From NCBI RefSeq assembly GCF_000972845.2, contig NC_040016.1:13164701-13228700 (forward strand): a stretch of DNA of 64,000 nucleotides. Direction: 5' to 3'. The translations under genes and the position numbers were made by a program. Of the stretch, positions 24,341 through 38,225 are shown piece after piece. Source of the stretch: Larimichthys crocea. Its lineage: Eukaryota; Chordata; Actinopteri; Sciaenidae. How positions within the stretch are numbered: the first letter of the stretch is position 1; every line of letters begins with the position of its first letter. The notes below the pieces were generated by a model that made no database searches, was not told the DNA's origin, and saw only the letters and a program-made list of their open reading frames with translations.

Positions 24341-25426
24341 TCAAATTAATCTTTCCAGTTCTCCTAATTGAAGGCTTTTTTTTCTTTGCAGGAATATTAC
24401 ACCTCCCCGCAAAAACATCATCTACTCATATTTATTCTTAATTCCAAAATTGAAACAAACCAGCAGATGACCAGAGTCAAGAAATTCACAGTATAGACAG
24501 ATTTCTAAATGTATTTTGCGCAAAGCAACTTTTTAAAGTGCTATAATGGACGACTTGTTAAGTCGATTGTTTTCTAAGTGCCTCTTTTCTCCTTCCATTT
24601 CTTACCTTCCCTTTCTTTCCCTCCATCTGTTGAAGTCCCTCAGCCAGAGAGGCGCACATCAGATTTCAATAGTTGACCTCTTAATGCTGAGGTCAGTGCT
24701 GCACCGGCAGCGATTTCACACTCAAGATGAAAGGGAAATGAACACTGAGGATGCTGGGGGTGACATGGGGCCCTGACCACGCCAAGCCATTGCCACTCTA
24801 ACCGCTTCACTGCACCAGGCTGGGATCTGAGAGGAGCTGAGGAGGAGGCGCTAAGATTGAGGTTTGCCACCTGTATAAGTATAGTTAAAGTCACTGACCT
24901 AAGACAGCCATGCACTGATTGGTTTTCAGTGATGTCAAGACCCTGATAAACCTTCTTGTACTATTGATTTCAGATGCAGCGCAGGAAAAAGAGACACTAA
25001 CAGAAGCAGGCACATGTCTAACAGCTCTACTGGTATCGGCGGGTCTGGAGAGTGAATGAAACTCCACCGAGGATCTCGGTGTCTCTACAAGCTACTGAAC
25101 CCTGACAGGGTTTTCTTTTCCACTCAATGAGCCCGGGCTCATCTTAAACATCTCCCGATGCTTAACGTCAGACTCCTGGCCTGCCTGCCCAGTTACAAGC
25201 ACTCGTTACTGGGGTGCATTTCTCCGAGGCCATTATTGAATGAACACTGAGACAAGGCTGGAAGTGAATGGACAGTTTGGTTACACCGCCGTGAGGCTTG
25301 AGCTCCTCAGAGTAATGTACCGCTTAAGTACCTGTCAGCTTTATAAAGGAGGGAGTAGACTGTGTAAATGTGTGTGTAAATAGAGTGTCAGATCAGGACC
25401 CCAGGGAGCGGAGGTGGGGAGCATGC

Positions 25427-25541
25427 ATGTGTGTGTGTGTGTGTGTGCATATGTGTGTGTGTGTGTGCATGTGTGTGTATGCTCTTTTGTTCACTGATGC
25501 ATATGTGAGCGCATGTGTGTGTGTGTGTGTGTGCACGTGTG
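25427..25541. repeat. Clustered (TG)n tracts
   Basis: Three TG runs separated by CATA and CTCTTTTGTT-type interruptions, followed from 25631 to 25705 by a C/T-rich tract. They produce Cys/Val-rich false frames. Confidence 0.9.
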
Positions 25542-26989
25542 CAAGTGAGTGTCACAATAATGATCATTTAACCCTCCTCAGCATTCCCCAGGGCTCCACG
25601 TTCCCCTTTTCGACTTCATGGTGCTCCAGGCTCTCCTCTCCCCTCCCCTCCCCTCCTCTCCCTCTGTCTTTCTCCCCCCCTCTCTCTCCCTCTCTCTCTG
25701 CCTCCTCTGTCTGCTCCTCACGGCTGGGCACAGTTGGGGAGCAGCTCCTTATTCATTCATGAGAGAAGCACCGGATAAATAAAAAGGTTCATTACTGTGC
25801 TAAAGTGTTACTAATGACATGTACCTGCCACTGAGCACCTCCGAAAATCTAATGTGACACACTAGAATGGAAAATCTATTCTGCCGCGCCAAGGCCTCCA
25901 ATGGTGCTAGCACATACTCTATGGAAATTTCTCTCCGCTTGCCCTCCAATTGTGTCTCTCTAAAACCAATATTTACAATCCCATAGCCATTATGTCCTAC
26001 TACGCCCTCTGCGCCTGCTGTTGCGACCTCCATATTAGCTGAAAATTGGACTTTGCAAACTTAGCAGGGGAGAAGAGACTCTTCTCATAGATGAGAGGGG
26101 GCAGCACCAGGGGACTCAGCATGAGGCTTGCGGTGCCTCTCAACTCCCTGCTGCCAAAACCCTAAACTAACACCATCCAAATGCCAAACAAAAATACAGA
26201 AATACTCAACATGCATGCCATCATTCAGTCTCCTCCATACAGTCAAATTCAAAGTGTGTAATAATAAAATGCTAATAAAACATTAATTGAGTCTTAGACA
26301 GACACCTCTGGAGTTTAATTGTGAAAACACTAAAAAAAAACGACTTTGTGTTGTTTCACTTGAGATATGAGTTAGTGCCAAAAGGTGTCACTTGATCACG
26401 TACATTCAGCTTCTGGCTTATAGGTTATGCAAATAAGCACTTAAGTAGTAATAATGCGTTTGCAGTTGTCTGATTAATAGACAAACGCTGGCTAAAATTT
26501 ACTTGAAGAGAAGGGCTGAAGTAGCACCCACGGTAACAAGACTTTGATCCTCAAAGTTTCACATAGATGTTATGCTATTTATATTTTATTATATTATATT
26601 TGAAGCATATAAAACCGAATACTCGATTTGATTTTCTAATGTATATCGCACCCTGCAGGTTTATGGATGCGGTGAACAAAAATTTCACTTTCAGTGTCCT
26701 TATTTTTCCTGAAAATAAATTCATTTATTTACATTACATGTACTCAAACAGACACAACAGTGGTGGTATGGAGCTTTCTTCCCAAACAGTCCTTGACACA
26801 GTCTAGTTATGCACAAGAACAAAGTCACAAACATGTTATAGAGTAGTGTATGGCTCCTCTGTCCAGTCTGAACAACAGAATCCAGTCTCCATCCAGTATA
26901 TTAAGAAAATGAGACCCCGCCTTGGCCTTATAGTCTTTCTCCCATGCTTGGCAGAAAAAGTAAAAGACCAGGGTCAGTTTCTATCATAG

Positions 26990-27310
26990 GATGCAAATAT
27001 TTACATTTACATTTAGTGATTTAGCTGACACTTCATTTCACACTTTTATCCAAAATAATCAAGGTACAGTGCAACAAGGACATGTTAATGCGGCAATAAG
27101 TACTACTCGCATAGAATGAAGTGACATTTCTAGAGGGGGATAGATTTAACATGTCCATTTGTTGGTGGTGTTAGGAGAGGAGATACTCTCTGAAGAGCTG
27201 GATTTTCTAGCACGTTCCACCAACGGGAAACAGCAGATGAGAAAATTTGGGGTGCCGTGAGCGTACGAGTGGCAGAGCCAGGTCTATAATTAAGTAGAAT
27301 AAAATATAAA
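26990..27310. repeat. Dispersed teleost repeat, degraded
   Basis: It opens with tandem TTTACATT and ATTTAGTGATTTAGCTGAC, then a TTTTATCC block. This resembles the ATTTAGCAGACGCTTTTATCC motif scattered through many fish genomes. About 150 bp later come AGAGCTGGATTTTCTAGCAC and GTTCCACCAACGGG, another hallmark of the same repeat. I am fairly confident it is repetitive, but I cannot assign the transposon class with certainty. No coding capacity remains. Confidence 0.55.
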
Positions 27311-30300
27311 ATATCCAACTCAGGTACGTTTTACAATCTGAATAAACATTGTTTAGTTGAATGAACAGGCACTGATGGATTTGAGGTATACATACAGTAT
27401 GTATATACATTAACTCTACATTCAAAGTAAACTAACACTGTAGCTGGATGGATGTTAACTCTGCTGTTTGAACATTTGATGTTACAGAGAGATAATGTTT
27501 TTTTTATATGCTCAAATAGCTTTAACGCCCATTTCTGATGCAAACGAGCCACACAATGTGCTTAACGGATGAGAAATATAAATTGTGCTCAGTTCCACAT
27601 GTATACAAGAACTTGAACCTGATAAAGTCAGGAGCACAATGGTGCAATTCTGCCATTTCCAGCAATATTAATTTGCACAGAAAATAAAGTATGACCTCAA
27701 TAGACAATACTTCCCAATACATATTTTTTTGCAGCTGTTATCGGTCCTCATCTATCAAACAATTTAACTCACTGTCAGGAGCTGCACAGAGGTGTGAGTG
27801 TGAGTCAGTTGTGGGTTTGTGTTGAAGCCAGCTTTGGTTCTTGTCCTCCCTCCTGAGCTAAAAGACTTGTTGCATCTTTAAGAGCTCAGTATCTAATTGA
27901 ATCATGGCTCCCATCAATGTCTCAGCAGAGTCTTAAATGGCTGTTTGCTCAACATGTCTGCCCATTTCCACTGATTAATTCGTACGAAGCCAAACGAAAT
28001 GTTCTGCCTTGTTTGTCATGTTACATCCAAGCCCTGCAGTCTTTCCTCAGCCATAATTAATTTTTTGTGAGTGGTGCAAAACCACTGAAATGTAAAGCAG
28101 AGAATTCATATGTATAATAAGTATAATGTTATTATACAGCATCTATAAAATGTCTTTATCTACACCTAAATAGAATAAGATATTTAATAAGGTCTCACTG
28201 TGGTGTGTCAAGATACACATAATGAAAATTCATCATTTCACACAATCCTCACTGTAAAATTGTTGTAAATGTATGGATCTTGACTCTTTTCACTAAACAC
28301 CACTCACTGCCATTTAAAAGGGAGCAGAAAAATGCATAACTCGTGTACACTTGTACACTTTGTGCACTGGTGTCAAATCTACTTCATATACATGCAGGGA
28401 ACGTGTGTCCATGGCTAAAACGCATCTGACATGATGCAGAAAAATGCAACAATAATCAAGAACAGGAACGATGTAAGACCAAATGTCTTCCAAAGCAGAA
28501 CAGATTTAACATCGCCACACAAATCTGTCTGTGTTGTCGTACACTAATTAAGTGGATTATTCAGATTATTTAACATTAGTGATGCATGGACAGTTGGTCA
28601 AGCTAAGTTTCCAGCGGTTCAGCAAATGAAAACAGCAAATCAAACCCGGTTCATTCTAATTTGATGTTTTGAAATAAGGTGGACGAATGATTAAACTGTG
28701 TCAGCTAACATCCTTCCTTATAAGAATCCCCATAAACAATATCTTCATGTTGAATTCAAGGTCTCAAGGTCTTAAGGACAAGAAAGGTCTCCACTCACCA
28801 GTAAAAAACAGCCTGATACAAAAACAGGCCAAGTGACACAAGGAGAACTTTAACCTTGAACAGGTTGCACGTACGTCTGTTTGCAGATGGGGTGTGTCAT
28901 TTTACACTCAAAAGCACATGTTTGTGTTATTCTGCTTGCTCAAAGATCATTAATCTCGTAATAAATCATTGTATGGGTTAAACACTCTGCTGTTAGATCA
29001 CAGATCTTGTGCCTGCCACTATAATTGTCTCTCCTCCCAATGTGTCCTAAGGGTCCTATAAACCACATTAGCCACTCTAGCCAGGCAGATCATTTATATG
29101 AGGGGCCTCCTCAGCGGCTTCATTCAGGATGTGACACAGCTGTAAATATTCAAATAGGATGATTTCATTATGATGTGCATGAAATCTCTATATATTAGAG
29201 TCAGTATTTGTTTTTGCTTTATTTTTTGATTCATTTCCAAAACAAGACTTGTCACTTATCTCTTCATATTCTAAAAATCTAAAATAAGGTGTTGATTGAA
29301 TGTCCATTTGTTGCTCTGTGTCTCTTTGAAAATGCAGCTCAGTTCCTTATTCAGCAACCTGTTCTGCCCGTGATTGACTTTTCCTTCAGCGCCCCTCCAG
29401 CAGATGAAGGAACAGAGCTTAAACCTGTTACTGTCAGCTTCTCACCTGGATCATAAGAACTCCTGCTCGGAGCATGCAAACCAATATCCTCCTATTCTTT
29501 GCTCAGCCGCCCAGGATTCACAGCAATAGCTTTTCACAAAGACCAGGGCAGAGCGCAGTCTGTGTTATCTTATTGAGTTACCTGTAGCTAAGCTCTGAGC
29601 GAGCACACACAATGGCAGGCAGTTAATAACAGAGCAGGCCCTAACCCCTTGTCCCCGGCCTTTCCCTGAGCCTCATTTCCGCGCGGCGGCTGCCATTTCA
29701 CAGCTGTTAGCCACAGACTCTCTTTGTCATGATTAAGGACAAATTAATAGATGCCTCCTGGTAATCAGCTTTCATTAGGGCTGTCAAACCGTCAGTGGCG
29801 TTCACTCAGTGCACTGGACACGGGATGATCACCTCCCAGTTGAGAGACACTACAGCTGGCTGTGTGCGGCTGTGGTACTGCCTCTCAGCTGCTGTATTTG
29901 TGTGCTTGGTGTGGCTAAAGTGTGGGTAACCAGTGCATTAGCACGCTCCTTCGTGGCACAAGTGCTTGTAGTTGGTGCATTAACGGTGCTCCGTGTGGAG
30001 CTGCAAGATGGAGGTCATCGTGGGAATGACATAAAGAGTAGTCTTTCTGCTGGGTGTAATTGGCCCCAGCATGCTGAAAATGGACTGTGAAATGTAAGGG
30101 GGGGTCAAATAATTGATTTTCCCCCGAATGCAGAATCCAGGGCAGGGCTGTTTAGTGAGTAATTTACAAGAGCAGTTCAGCCCAGGCTGACTGGCATATC
30201 TGTTGAAAGTTCCCAGGGGCACAGGAAGAGATAACACACACCTGAGACCCTGGAGCAGATGGACAGCAGTCACTGTGCTACTCAGAGGGCAGAGAGGATC

Positions 30301-30368
30301 CACATCAAACTTACTTCTACACATCTGTGCATGCAGAGGGGATATAAGTGCACATATACACATGCACA

Positions 30369-30487
30369 GCACACACACACACACACATTCTCAGAGGATG
30401 ATGGACATAGGCTATTGTATGTAGAAATAGACTCTCTCCTCTCACTCTGTCCATCTCTCTCCTTCCCCTCTCTCTCTCTCTCTCTCA
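30369..30487. repeat. (CA)n and (CT)n microsatellites
   Basis: A CA tract at about 30369-30387 and a CT-rich tract at about 30437-30487, with about 50 bp of unique sequence between them. Confidence 0.9.
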
Positions 30488-33400
30488 CGAGGTCCAGCTA
30501 CCCGACCCCCCCGCTCTGCAGCATTTCTGGAATTGATGAAATAAACTCATCAGACTTCCAGCAAGTTTGGCATTGTGAGAGCGAGCTGAAGTCATTTCAG
30601 TATGTAGATTTCAGACTTAAACCCATAACTGTGTTGCGTGGTGCATGACCACCCCCACCTGCTGGAGAGAGAAGGCTGGGGTGTGCATGATGGGATAGCG
30701 GCGTCTGTAAGACAGGATATAGCCTGGCCCTCTGAATGTTTAGTGATTTTTCTCCACCACAGCCTATGGGAATTAAGACAATAGCCTTATGTCAGATAGC
30801 ATAATCTAGTGACAAAATGGCACTTTATTTGCTGTGCCAGAATTGGGCTCAAATACATGTGTAAGCTAATTGAGAAGAACCAGCTGCTTAGCCATCTGCA
30901 CGGGTAAAATTGGTTTCATCTCTGATTTGGAGAATTTCTTGTTAGGCAAAAAGATGAGTGACGATTGTCGAGATCCGTGATCTCTGTAATTTGAATTTAT
31001 GGAAAACACAATGATTAGCTATTGTTGTGTTGTGCCAGAAAGTCATTGCTGTCAAAAATGTAGATTAGCCACCTAGAGCTTGTTTATTGTGCTCATCACA
31101 ACAAGACATTTGTATGCCGCACACTCAGTGCTCTTCAATTTTCTTAAGCATCTTGGTAAATTGCACCAAACAATTTTCAAGATCAATTCCAGCGTCAAAA
31201 ACAATGCACACAAATCCCAATCTTCAACCCATATTGTGTTGGAGAGGGCTCCTGTGTTTGCATGAAGGTAATTACAGTGGGATTTGATGTTGTGGTGTGC
31301 CCAGAATTCTCCAGCTTTAGATCAGGCTCAGGGTGCTCCACCCCATTAATACTCCATATGGGGAACCCAGCTGTGATCAGAATTGGAAGAGCGGGAGGGG
31401 AAATCGATTTCATTTGCAGGATTATTGATGTAACCGAGATGGCGTTTGTATGAAACATAAAGTCTCATTTCAGAGGTTATGGATAAAACTGGATTGAGGG
31501 GCTGGCTGTTTGTTTTATTCAATGAAACATTACAGAAACAGAGAAGTCAATATACACACTGCTGTACAGTCCTCACCCGCATTGCACCACATTAAAGCTT
31601 CGGAATGAGTTTTTCATATCTTCCTGCCTTTACTGACACAAACTACTGTGTACAACATACATAACATGGGATAAAATATGGAGAACCCTGTGCATTAAAG
31701 GTGGTGGAGTAAATGTGAAAAGGGATTGTGGTATAATAGATGTTTAAAAAAAGAGTGTGGATAAATTAACAAAATAAAAGTGATTTATTGCACTGCAGGA
31801 GGTACAGAAAAAAAGGGGGGTTCAAAGCAACATATAATGTTGGCAGAGAGAACAGACCTGGCATTCGGCCTCTTTCACCCTTTGCCAAACTTCCCCGTCC
31901 ACCTGTTCCCTACATTTTTTAGGAGGCTTTATAAGTCAGGCTGATGTGCTGGCGAGGTGATCATCCATACATTAAAAACAGTATCAGACTTTCCCAGGGT
32001 TCGGATGGCCTAACAGCTGGATCTTTCAAGTGAATCCATCCCTCTTTCCTATTATTCCTCCCTCTTTTTCTTCCTTTCTCTGTGCCCAGCGCGAGCCCAT
32101 TGTAGTTCCCACACGTACTGTAGCGTTTGGAGTGATGGCAAGACAGATGGGAACGTTTTTTTCTGGGTTCACAGCATTCCACCGATGACAACGCCAAGGT
32201 CAAGACAAGGTAACGCCTTCTATAAAATATTTCCTCATACCTTTGATTACGCTTTATAGACATAACACGATACATATAAAACTGCTGTAACAGAGCCACG
32301 TGTACTGTCTGTAAGATATTATATAAAGTTCACATAAAGTTCTTCCATTAAAGAGATATTTAACAACTGCTTCTGGTCATCAAATTAAGAGATGGGGGAA
32401 TTTGCAGGCAGTCTTCTTCCCCCTGACTTACTGTCCTTGTTTCGAGCAGATGTTCTGGGTGTTCCAGTGTCAGTGATGTGCAGTGTAAAAGCAGGCTTTA
32501 CACATGTCACCATATCGTTACAACTGGAGGAGGAAGTTATGTCATCGGACCAGCTGGCTCTAATATGTGCTGCAGCGTTGTTGGAAAATTATAAAGCATG
32601 GGGTGGAGCCAAAACTCAAATTTGGGTGAGTTGCCCACATTATTTTACAGCTTAATACGTTTGTAAGTTTCACAAGTTCCGATCATTAATCTTACACTGT
32701 GCACACATGCAAAGACGCGCATGGTCTCTCTGTCAATCCTCCCTGTGCAGTTTTGGTTTTCGTGACAATAATTATGGGTTTAAAACAGTTGCAAATTGAG
32801 CTTGTTGCAGATGATAAAGGAAATTGCAGAATTCCATCACATAGCATTTGTATTTTGACAAGGAGAAAGCTGAGCCAAGTGAAAAAAAGAAAAAAGAGAG
32901 CATGCCATTTTTGAGCGGCATGTCTGCGAGGGGCCGGTGTTTTGATATGTGCCTGTGTGAAGTGAGAAGGGAAAGTGGGCCCCTGTCTGGGAGAAAGGGC
33001 TGAAGCTCTGTTATGGAGCTTAGGTCTCCATCTATCCTAATAAAAAACACTTAAGCCAAACAGTCCCCTCTTGCTCTCCCTGTGTCTGATCCTAGGAGCT
33101 ACCTGCAGGCCCTCCACAGAGCACATTTAATAATGGTCTCCACCCTGAGCGGTGGGCAGTCCGTACGACTCTTGGCTTGAGGCAGAAGCATGGTATTCTG
33201 GGAAGGCTGAGGCTTGTCGTAGTGGCATGAAAGGTGTGGTTAGAGTCCCCGCAGTGTCTGTTTCACAAATCTAACAGCGCTGTGGTGTTTACAATAATGA
33301 TATTTTTGGCATTTTTCCAAACTCCACACTTAAACTGACAGGTTTAGGTTTATTTTTCCCCTCTTCGCTCTTTTTCACCCGGGCTTTTTGAGACACCATT

Positions 33401-36400
33401 CTTTGATGGTGTTTATGGAAGCAGTTTGAAGTGGTTTTCCTTTGCCACCGTAATCCCTGTTTCTGTTCCACACAGACTCTGATGTGAATGAGCGGGAACG
33501 TAATGAAAGACTTGTGCTTTCGACGGTGTTAAACCAGAATAAAAAGTGGCATTTTTTATTTGTTTTTGCCTTGTGTTTGATTCTTGGTAATGCAGACAAT
33601 CAACAGGGTAGAGGAGTTAAGTGCATTATAAATTACTGAGAGGGAGCCACCTCGCTCTTGGAGCTCATCCTGATGCTGCTGCTGCCACTTTGGGTTATGT
33701 GAGGAGTAAAGTACTTTAGCAGAGACCGTGGAGCTGCTCCACAGCACTCCTTTGCATATCAAATAAACAGCAGGGCATGATGGCGGTGCCAACCCAGACA
33801 GCTATGTTATATGTACACGGTGATGCATACGTCTGTAAAGGTGCCATTGAAGTCTATTGAATATCTCCTATGATACATATGATGGTGACATACAGTAGTG
33901 TCTGACGCTGAAGCGGTTTGTATGTCGTGTGTATAACGTCCTGCGGAGATGTTTTAAATGGTGAGCTTTACCTTCAGGATGTGACACTTTTGATTCAAAG
34001 CATCACAGGTGAATATGGTAATTAAAAATAACCCACTCACAGAGAATATAATTAAGAATTTTACACAAGAGGGATTTCATATTAACACCAACACCGCTCC
34101 TGATCATTTGAACTGGTTTCATGTTTTTTTTTTAATTGCATTGTGATGATAAATAGATGTATTTGAATAGTGCATGCTTTCATTTACAGTAAAAAAAAAA
34201 GAATCAGGATTTTCATGCAGAACGCCCATGTTTATAGCCCCCTATTCTGTGTGCTCAATCCGTAAGGTGAAGATCCATGACTTTTATTCTCATAACAAAG
34301 CGTCCCAGGGTCCAGCAAACAAACTGTTGTATGGATGTACTATTGATTTCACATTCACACGTCCAGACTTAAAGGGACTATGGGATTGCCCATGAATCCC
34401 AAATCTGTGTGCTACTCTCAGTCTGTCAAGTTGACATCCACTCCCTTCTGTAAACTGGCAAGATTATTCACTCAACAGGATCTCTCTCCCTTTCATCCTG
34501 CGAACTACAGGCCAATCCGGCCGCTGACAGCCAAGTGATAGCATACAGATGGAAATGAAGGCGAGCGGGGGAATGGTGCTGTTTGTCAAACACTGAAGAA
34601 AGCTTCTGGGTTCAGGCAGTAGTAGTGCTGTGCCAAACTGGGTCCTCAGACTCTGACTTCACTTACTGTGAGATTTCAGCACCCGAAATCTTATACTTAA
34701 CACAGTTATCATACGTGTTGTATGCAGGCTGAACTTATGATCTGATTACCACAAGATATATAGGATATGTTGCAGAGCCATCAAAATGACTTTGTTTTTA
34801 CCACAAGCCTGTTGCAAGACAGCACGACATGCTTACACTTCCATTGAACATATACAGATGTGAAACATTTCACTGGAAGCAATGATAAAGCAGAATACCA
34901 CACTGCCAGTGGTTTTTGGCCCAAAGGGGCCTGCTGATGTATACACAAGAATTTTATTTTCCCCCTTGGACGCCCTCCATTCGCTCTATTATGAACAACA
35001 TATTCTGAGCCAAAGAAGAACACAAGTAAGGGAAGATCTCATAGTCTGCTGAGGAGATGTCATTCATGTTAGTTTTTTTTGTGGAAGCAAATTACGCACA
35101 GCCACTATGACGATAAGAATCATATAACAACTAAACTGGTCTCAAAAACTGATACGAGCAATATGTGCTATGAAATGTATTTCCTCCTCCTTGGGCAACA
35201 GATAATATGCATTCATCCCTGTAGTCCACTGAGCATTATAAAGAATGTATTCTGCACATTCAATCATAATGTTGGCTTCTGCTTGGAGATGGTCATTGTC
35301 CTCTTTGGATCACAATTCACAGTCACTGGAATGAAACCAATTTGAGCTCCTTTCAAGATAATGCAAATAAATATCAGCCCTGATTTCCCCGTTTTTTTGT
35401 TATTATTATTATTACTTCCCTCTCTTCACTCCCTTATCAGCACACAGAGCATTTCTCTCTTTCTTAAGGGTCGAATGAAAGGTCTCTCTTTTCTTGAGAA
35501 TCAAGGCAGAGGAGAAGCCTGGTCCAGGACTGATTCATGTCGCACACACTGGTGGGATGTTATGCATGGATAATTGATTGTCGAAGCAGCATGGCCACTG
35601 TTGGATCTTGATGGTGCTGCCGAAATGTCACCTTACTGATGTTACAGCGGCGCCGATATTAAAAAGGCTGGTCTCAAAGGCTTCCATCCGAGCACACTCC
35701 TCTCCCACTGTGTCTGGGAGAGACAGCACTGTTTGTCAGGCTTCTATTTCAGAGAGACAGATCTTGCATTCGCAACCTTATCTGCACAGGACAGTGCACC
35801 CACTTCCAGAAGTGCATTGAACATTTCCAATCATAGGGATATATCACTCTGCTTTTAAAGTGGAAATCAAAAGTGTGGGAATGGTGAACGAGGGAAACAA
35901 CCCAACATAATTGAGATCGCTTAGGATTTATTTATAGGTAGTTTGTCTTCTCCAAAACCCTGAAAAATTACACTCCAAGCTGCAAATACACCCTTCGACA
36001 ACAATAAAGAAGCCATCATTTTCGTGGGAATGTTTTCATACCAATTTGAAGAAGTTTTAAAGGAAAATTGTTCGGAAATGTCTCAGACATTGAGTCAGAT
36101 AATGCAGTATGCATTTATATAAAAAAGTAGGAGATTAAGTGAGCAGAATCCGGTTAATTTCAGAGTTAGGATAGTGTACGGAAAGCTGTGTAGGGACTGG
36201 TAAACTGTGTTAATCTATAAAGGCTTATGCAGGTAAAAATAGTCTACACCTGCATGCCTTTTTACCTCCATAATACTTTGCAGAGGGAGACTATTGAGCA
36301 TCCATTTCCATTACCAAGGAATGGAAAAAGGATATTTCACCATCAGTTTACAGAGTGGCTTCGGTACATTGTTCAAAGAATGACGCATACTGCTGCCATC

Positions 36401-38183
36401 AATCCAGAGGCCGGAGCGGGAAAAAAACCTGAACAAGATCAGGATGCTAAATTTGTTTAGAGTTGTGAATATATGAAGTAATACAACATAGGAATAAAAC
36501 TGCTCTAATCAATGCAGGGTATAGTATTTATCTGTATTTTGTGAGAGGCTTCCTTTAATTTTTTTTTTTAAATCACATTTTATTTGAAATTCCTGAGAAA
36601 TAGTAGTGCAAATTTTTGAAATAATATTATACAATATATACAATATTTTGTTAAGTATTGAATTCCCATTGTGGTCCTTGCTGTAAAAGGGATAGCCCTT
36701 CCCTTGTTGTGCCTCACCGACATACTGAAACCATTCAGAAGTCGGGGCTTCCCCCATAATCAAGTGTGAATGAACATGTAAACTTAGCCAAGTATTAACA
36801 GAACTTGGCCTTTCTTCCGCGCACAGCAGTTCATGCTGCTGTGTGAATCCTGGTTGGCGTGACAGAGGTAAAAGGCAAACAGCTTGAAGAGTGAAGAGGA
36901 CCCAAAACAGACAGGCGGGAACAGACCATACTGTTTGGCAGAGGGCTGCGGCTGAAAAAGGGGGAGAAAGGAGCATTAATAGCCACCATATGTCTGCATA
37001 TTCTGGGGTCTCCAGCGTAAATTTCATTACCCAACGCACAAAATGGACCATCTAAAAGACGTGTGTAACGTGGCCTGAGACAGCTACCGTGTGAAAAGCA
37101 GGCCGTTATGTGTGAGAGCCATGGCCTGATCTGTCACGCTGGGGTTTTTAAGGAAAAACGGGGGTAGCAGCTGTTTGGTTCACCTGTCCTGTCCTGTACA
37201 CGGCTCTCCATCAAACCAGAGGCTACTGTCCTCCCAGAGACATGTTCCTCCACAGTAATCTCAGATGTAACACTCCTATCTAATGTGACAACATTTACAA
37301 GACCACAGCCCTTCTGTTTATCAGACTTGTACAATTATATGGTGTTCCATTTGTATAAATACACTGGTTATAGTGGGAGAAATATCCATAAACATACTAT
37401 AAGACCTTTATCCTACATTTACTCTGTATGAAACCATGTTTTTCCACTGGACGGTGAGTGGGATAAATCAGCACAGAAAGTACTACCATTGTACTGAACC
37501 ATCATGTTGCTGTGTAGGCTAAACTACATGATCATGGGTTTACTGATGGTAATTTTCAAGCGCCTACTGGTCAGAGAGTTGTAACTTTTTGTCTGAGTTC
37601 ACTGTGGGAAAGTCTTTAGCAGAAAAATATGCACAGCTCCAGTATGCGATTGAATTTAATTTAACTGTTTGCACATATGTTCCCTTGTTTAAGGGGGAAA
37701 CTTACTACAGCGCTGCTTAAGCCGTGGATTATCTGTCTGCGTCCTCTGCCTCTTTAGCATCAACACGAATTCACCCACTCAGAGTCTATCACACATCCAC
37801 AGAGCTCCCTGAGAGAGAGCAGACCTTAGGGAAGCCCAAGCAGGGGGGGACCTCGACAGAGCTGAGTGAAACTGAGCAGGGTTGTGGTTGAGCCCATGGG
37901 CATGGCCCTCTCACTCTCTGGCAACCACTTTGTTAGGCACACAACACTAATCCTCCTTGTGTCTTTATTGCCCTCTGTGTAGAGGAGCAGGCCGGGGCTG
38001 GGGCAGGGGGTGTGGGGGTATTGGAGGGAGGGGGTGCACCGCTGCAGGGGCCAGTATCATCAGCATTCCTGTTTGAAGATAGGCCACGCTGTACTGCATT
38101 AAGGCATCTAATAGAGGCAAGCTAAGAGCAAAGCAGACTGATACTCACCGAGACAGAGAGGGAAAATAAAGAAAAAGTAGAGT

Positions 38184-38225
38184 CACTTTTGCCCCCCCGT
38201 ACTACTTTACGGGGGGGCAAAAGTG
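38184..38225. repeat. Perfect 18-bp inverted repeat (hairpin)
   Basis: The left arm at 38184-38201 (CACTTTTGCCCCCCCGTA) is exactly complementary to the right arm at 38208-38225, with a six-base loop CTACTT. The arms contain C7 and G7 runs. No T-tract terminator logic applies in this eukaryotic context and no gene is adjacent. It may be a fold-back mutation or the remnant of a small palindromic element. Confidence 0.9.

Noticed and set aside
36509..37051. 180-codon minus-strand open frame
   Set aside because: One of the longest frames, but it has no recognisable domain, ends in AT-rich low-complexity sequence (Ile/Lys/Tyr-rich) and has no splice or promoter context. Probably chance.
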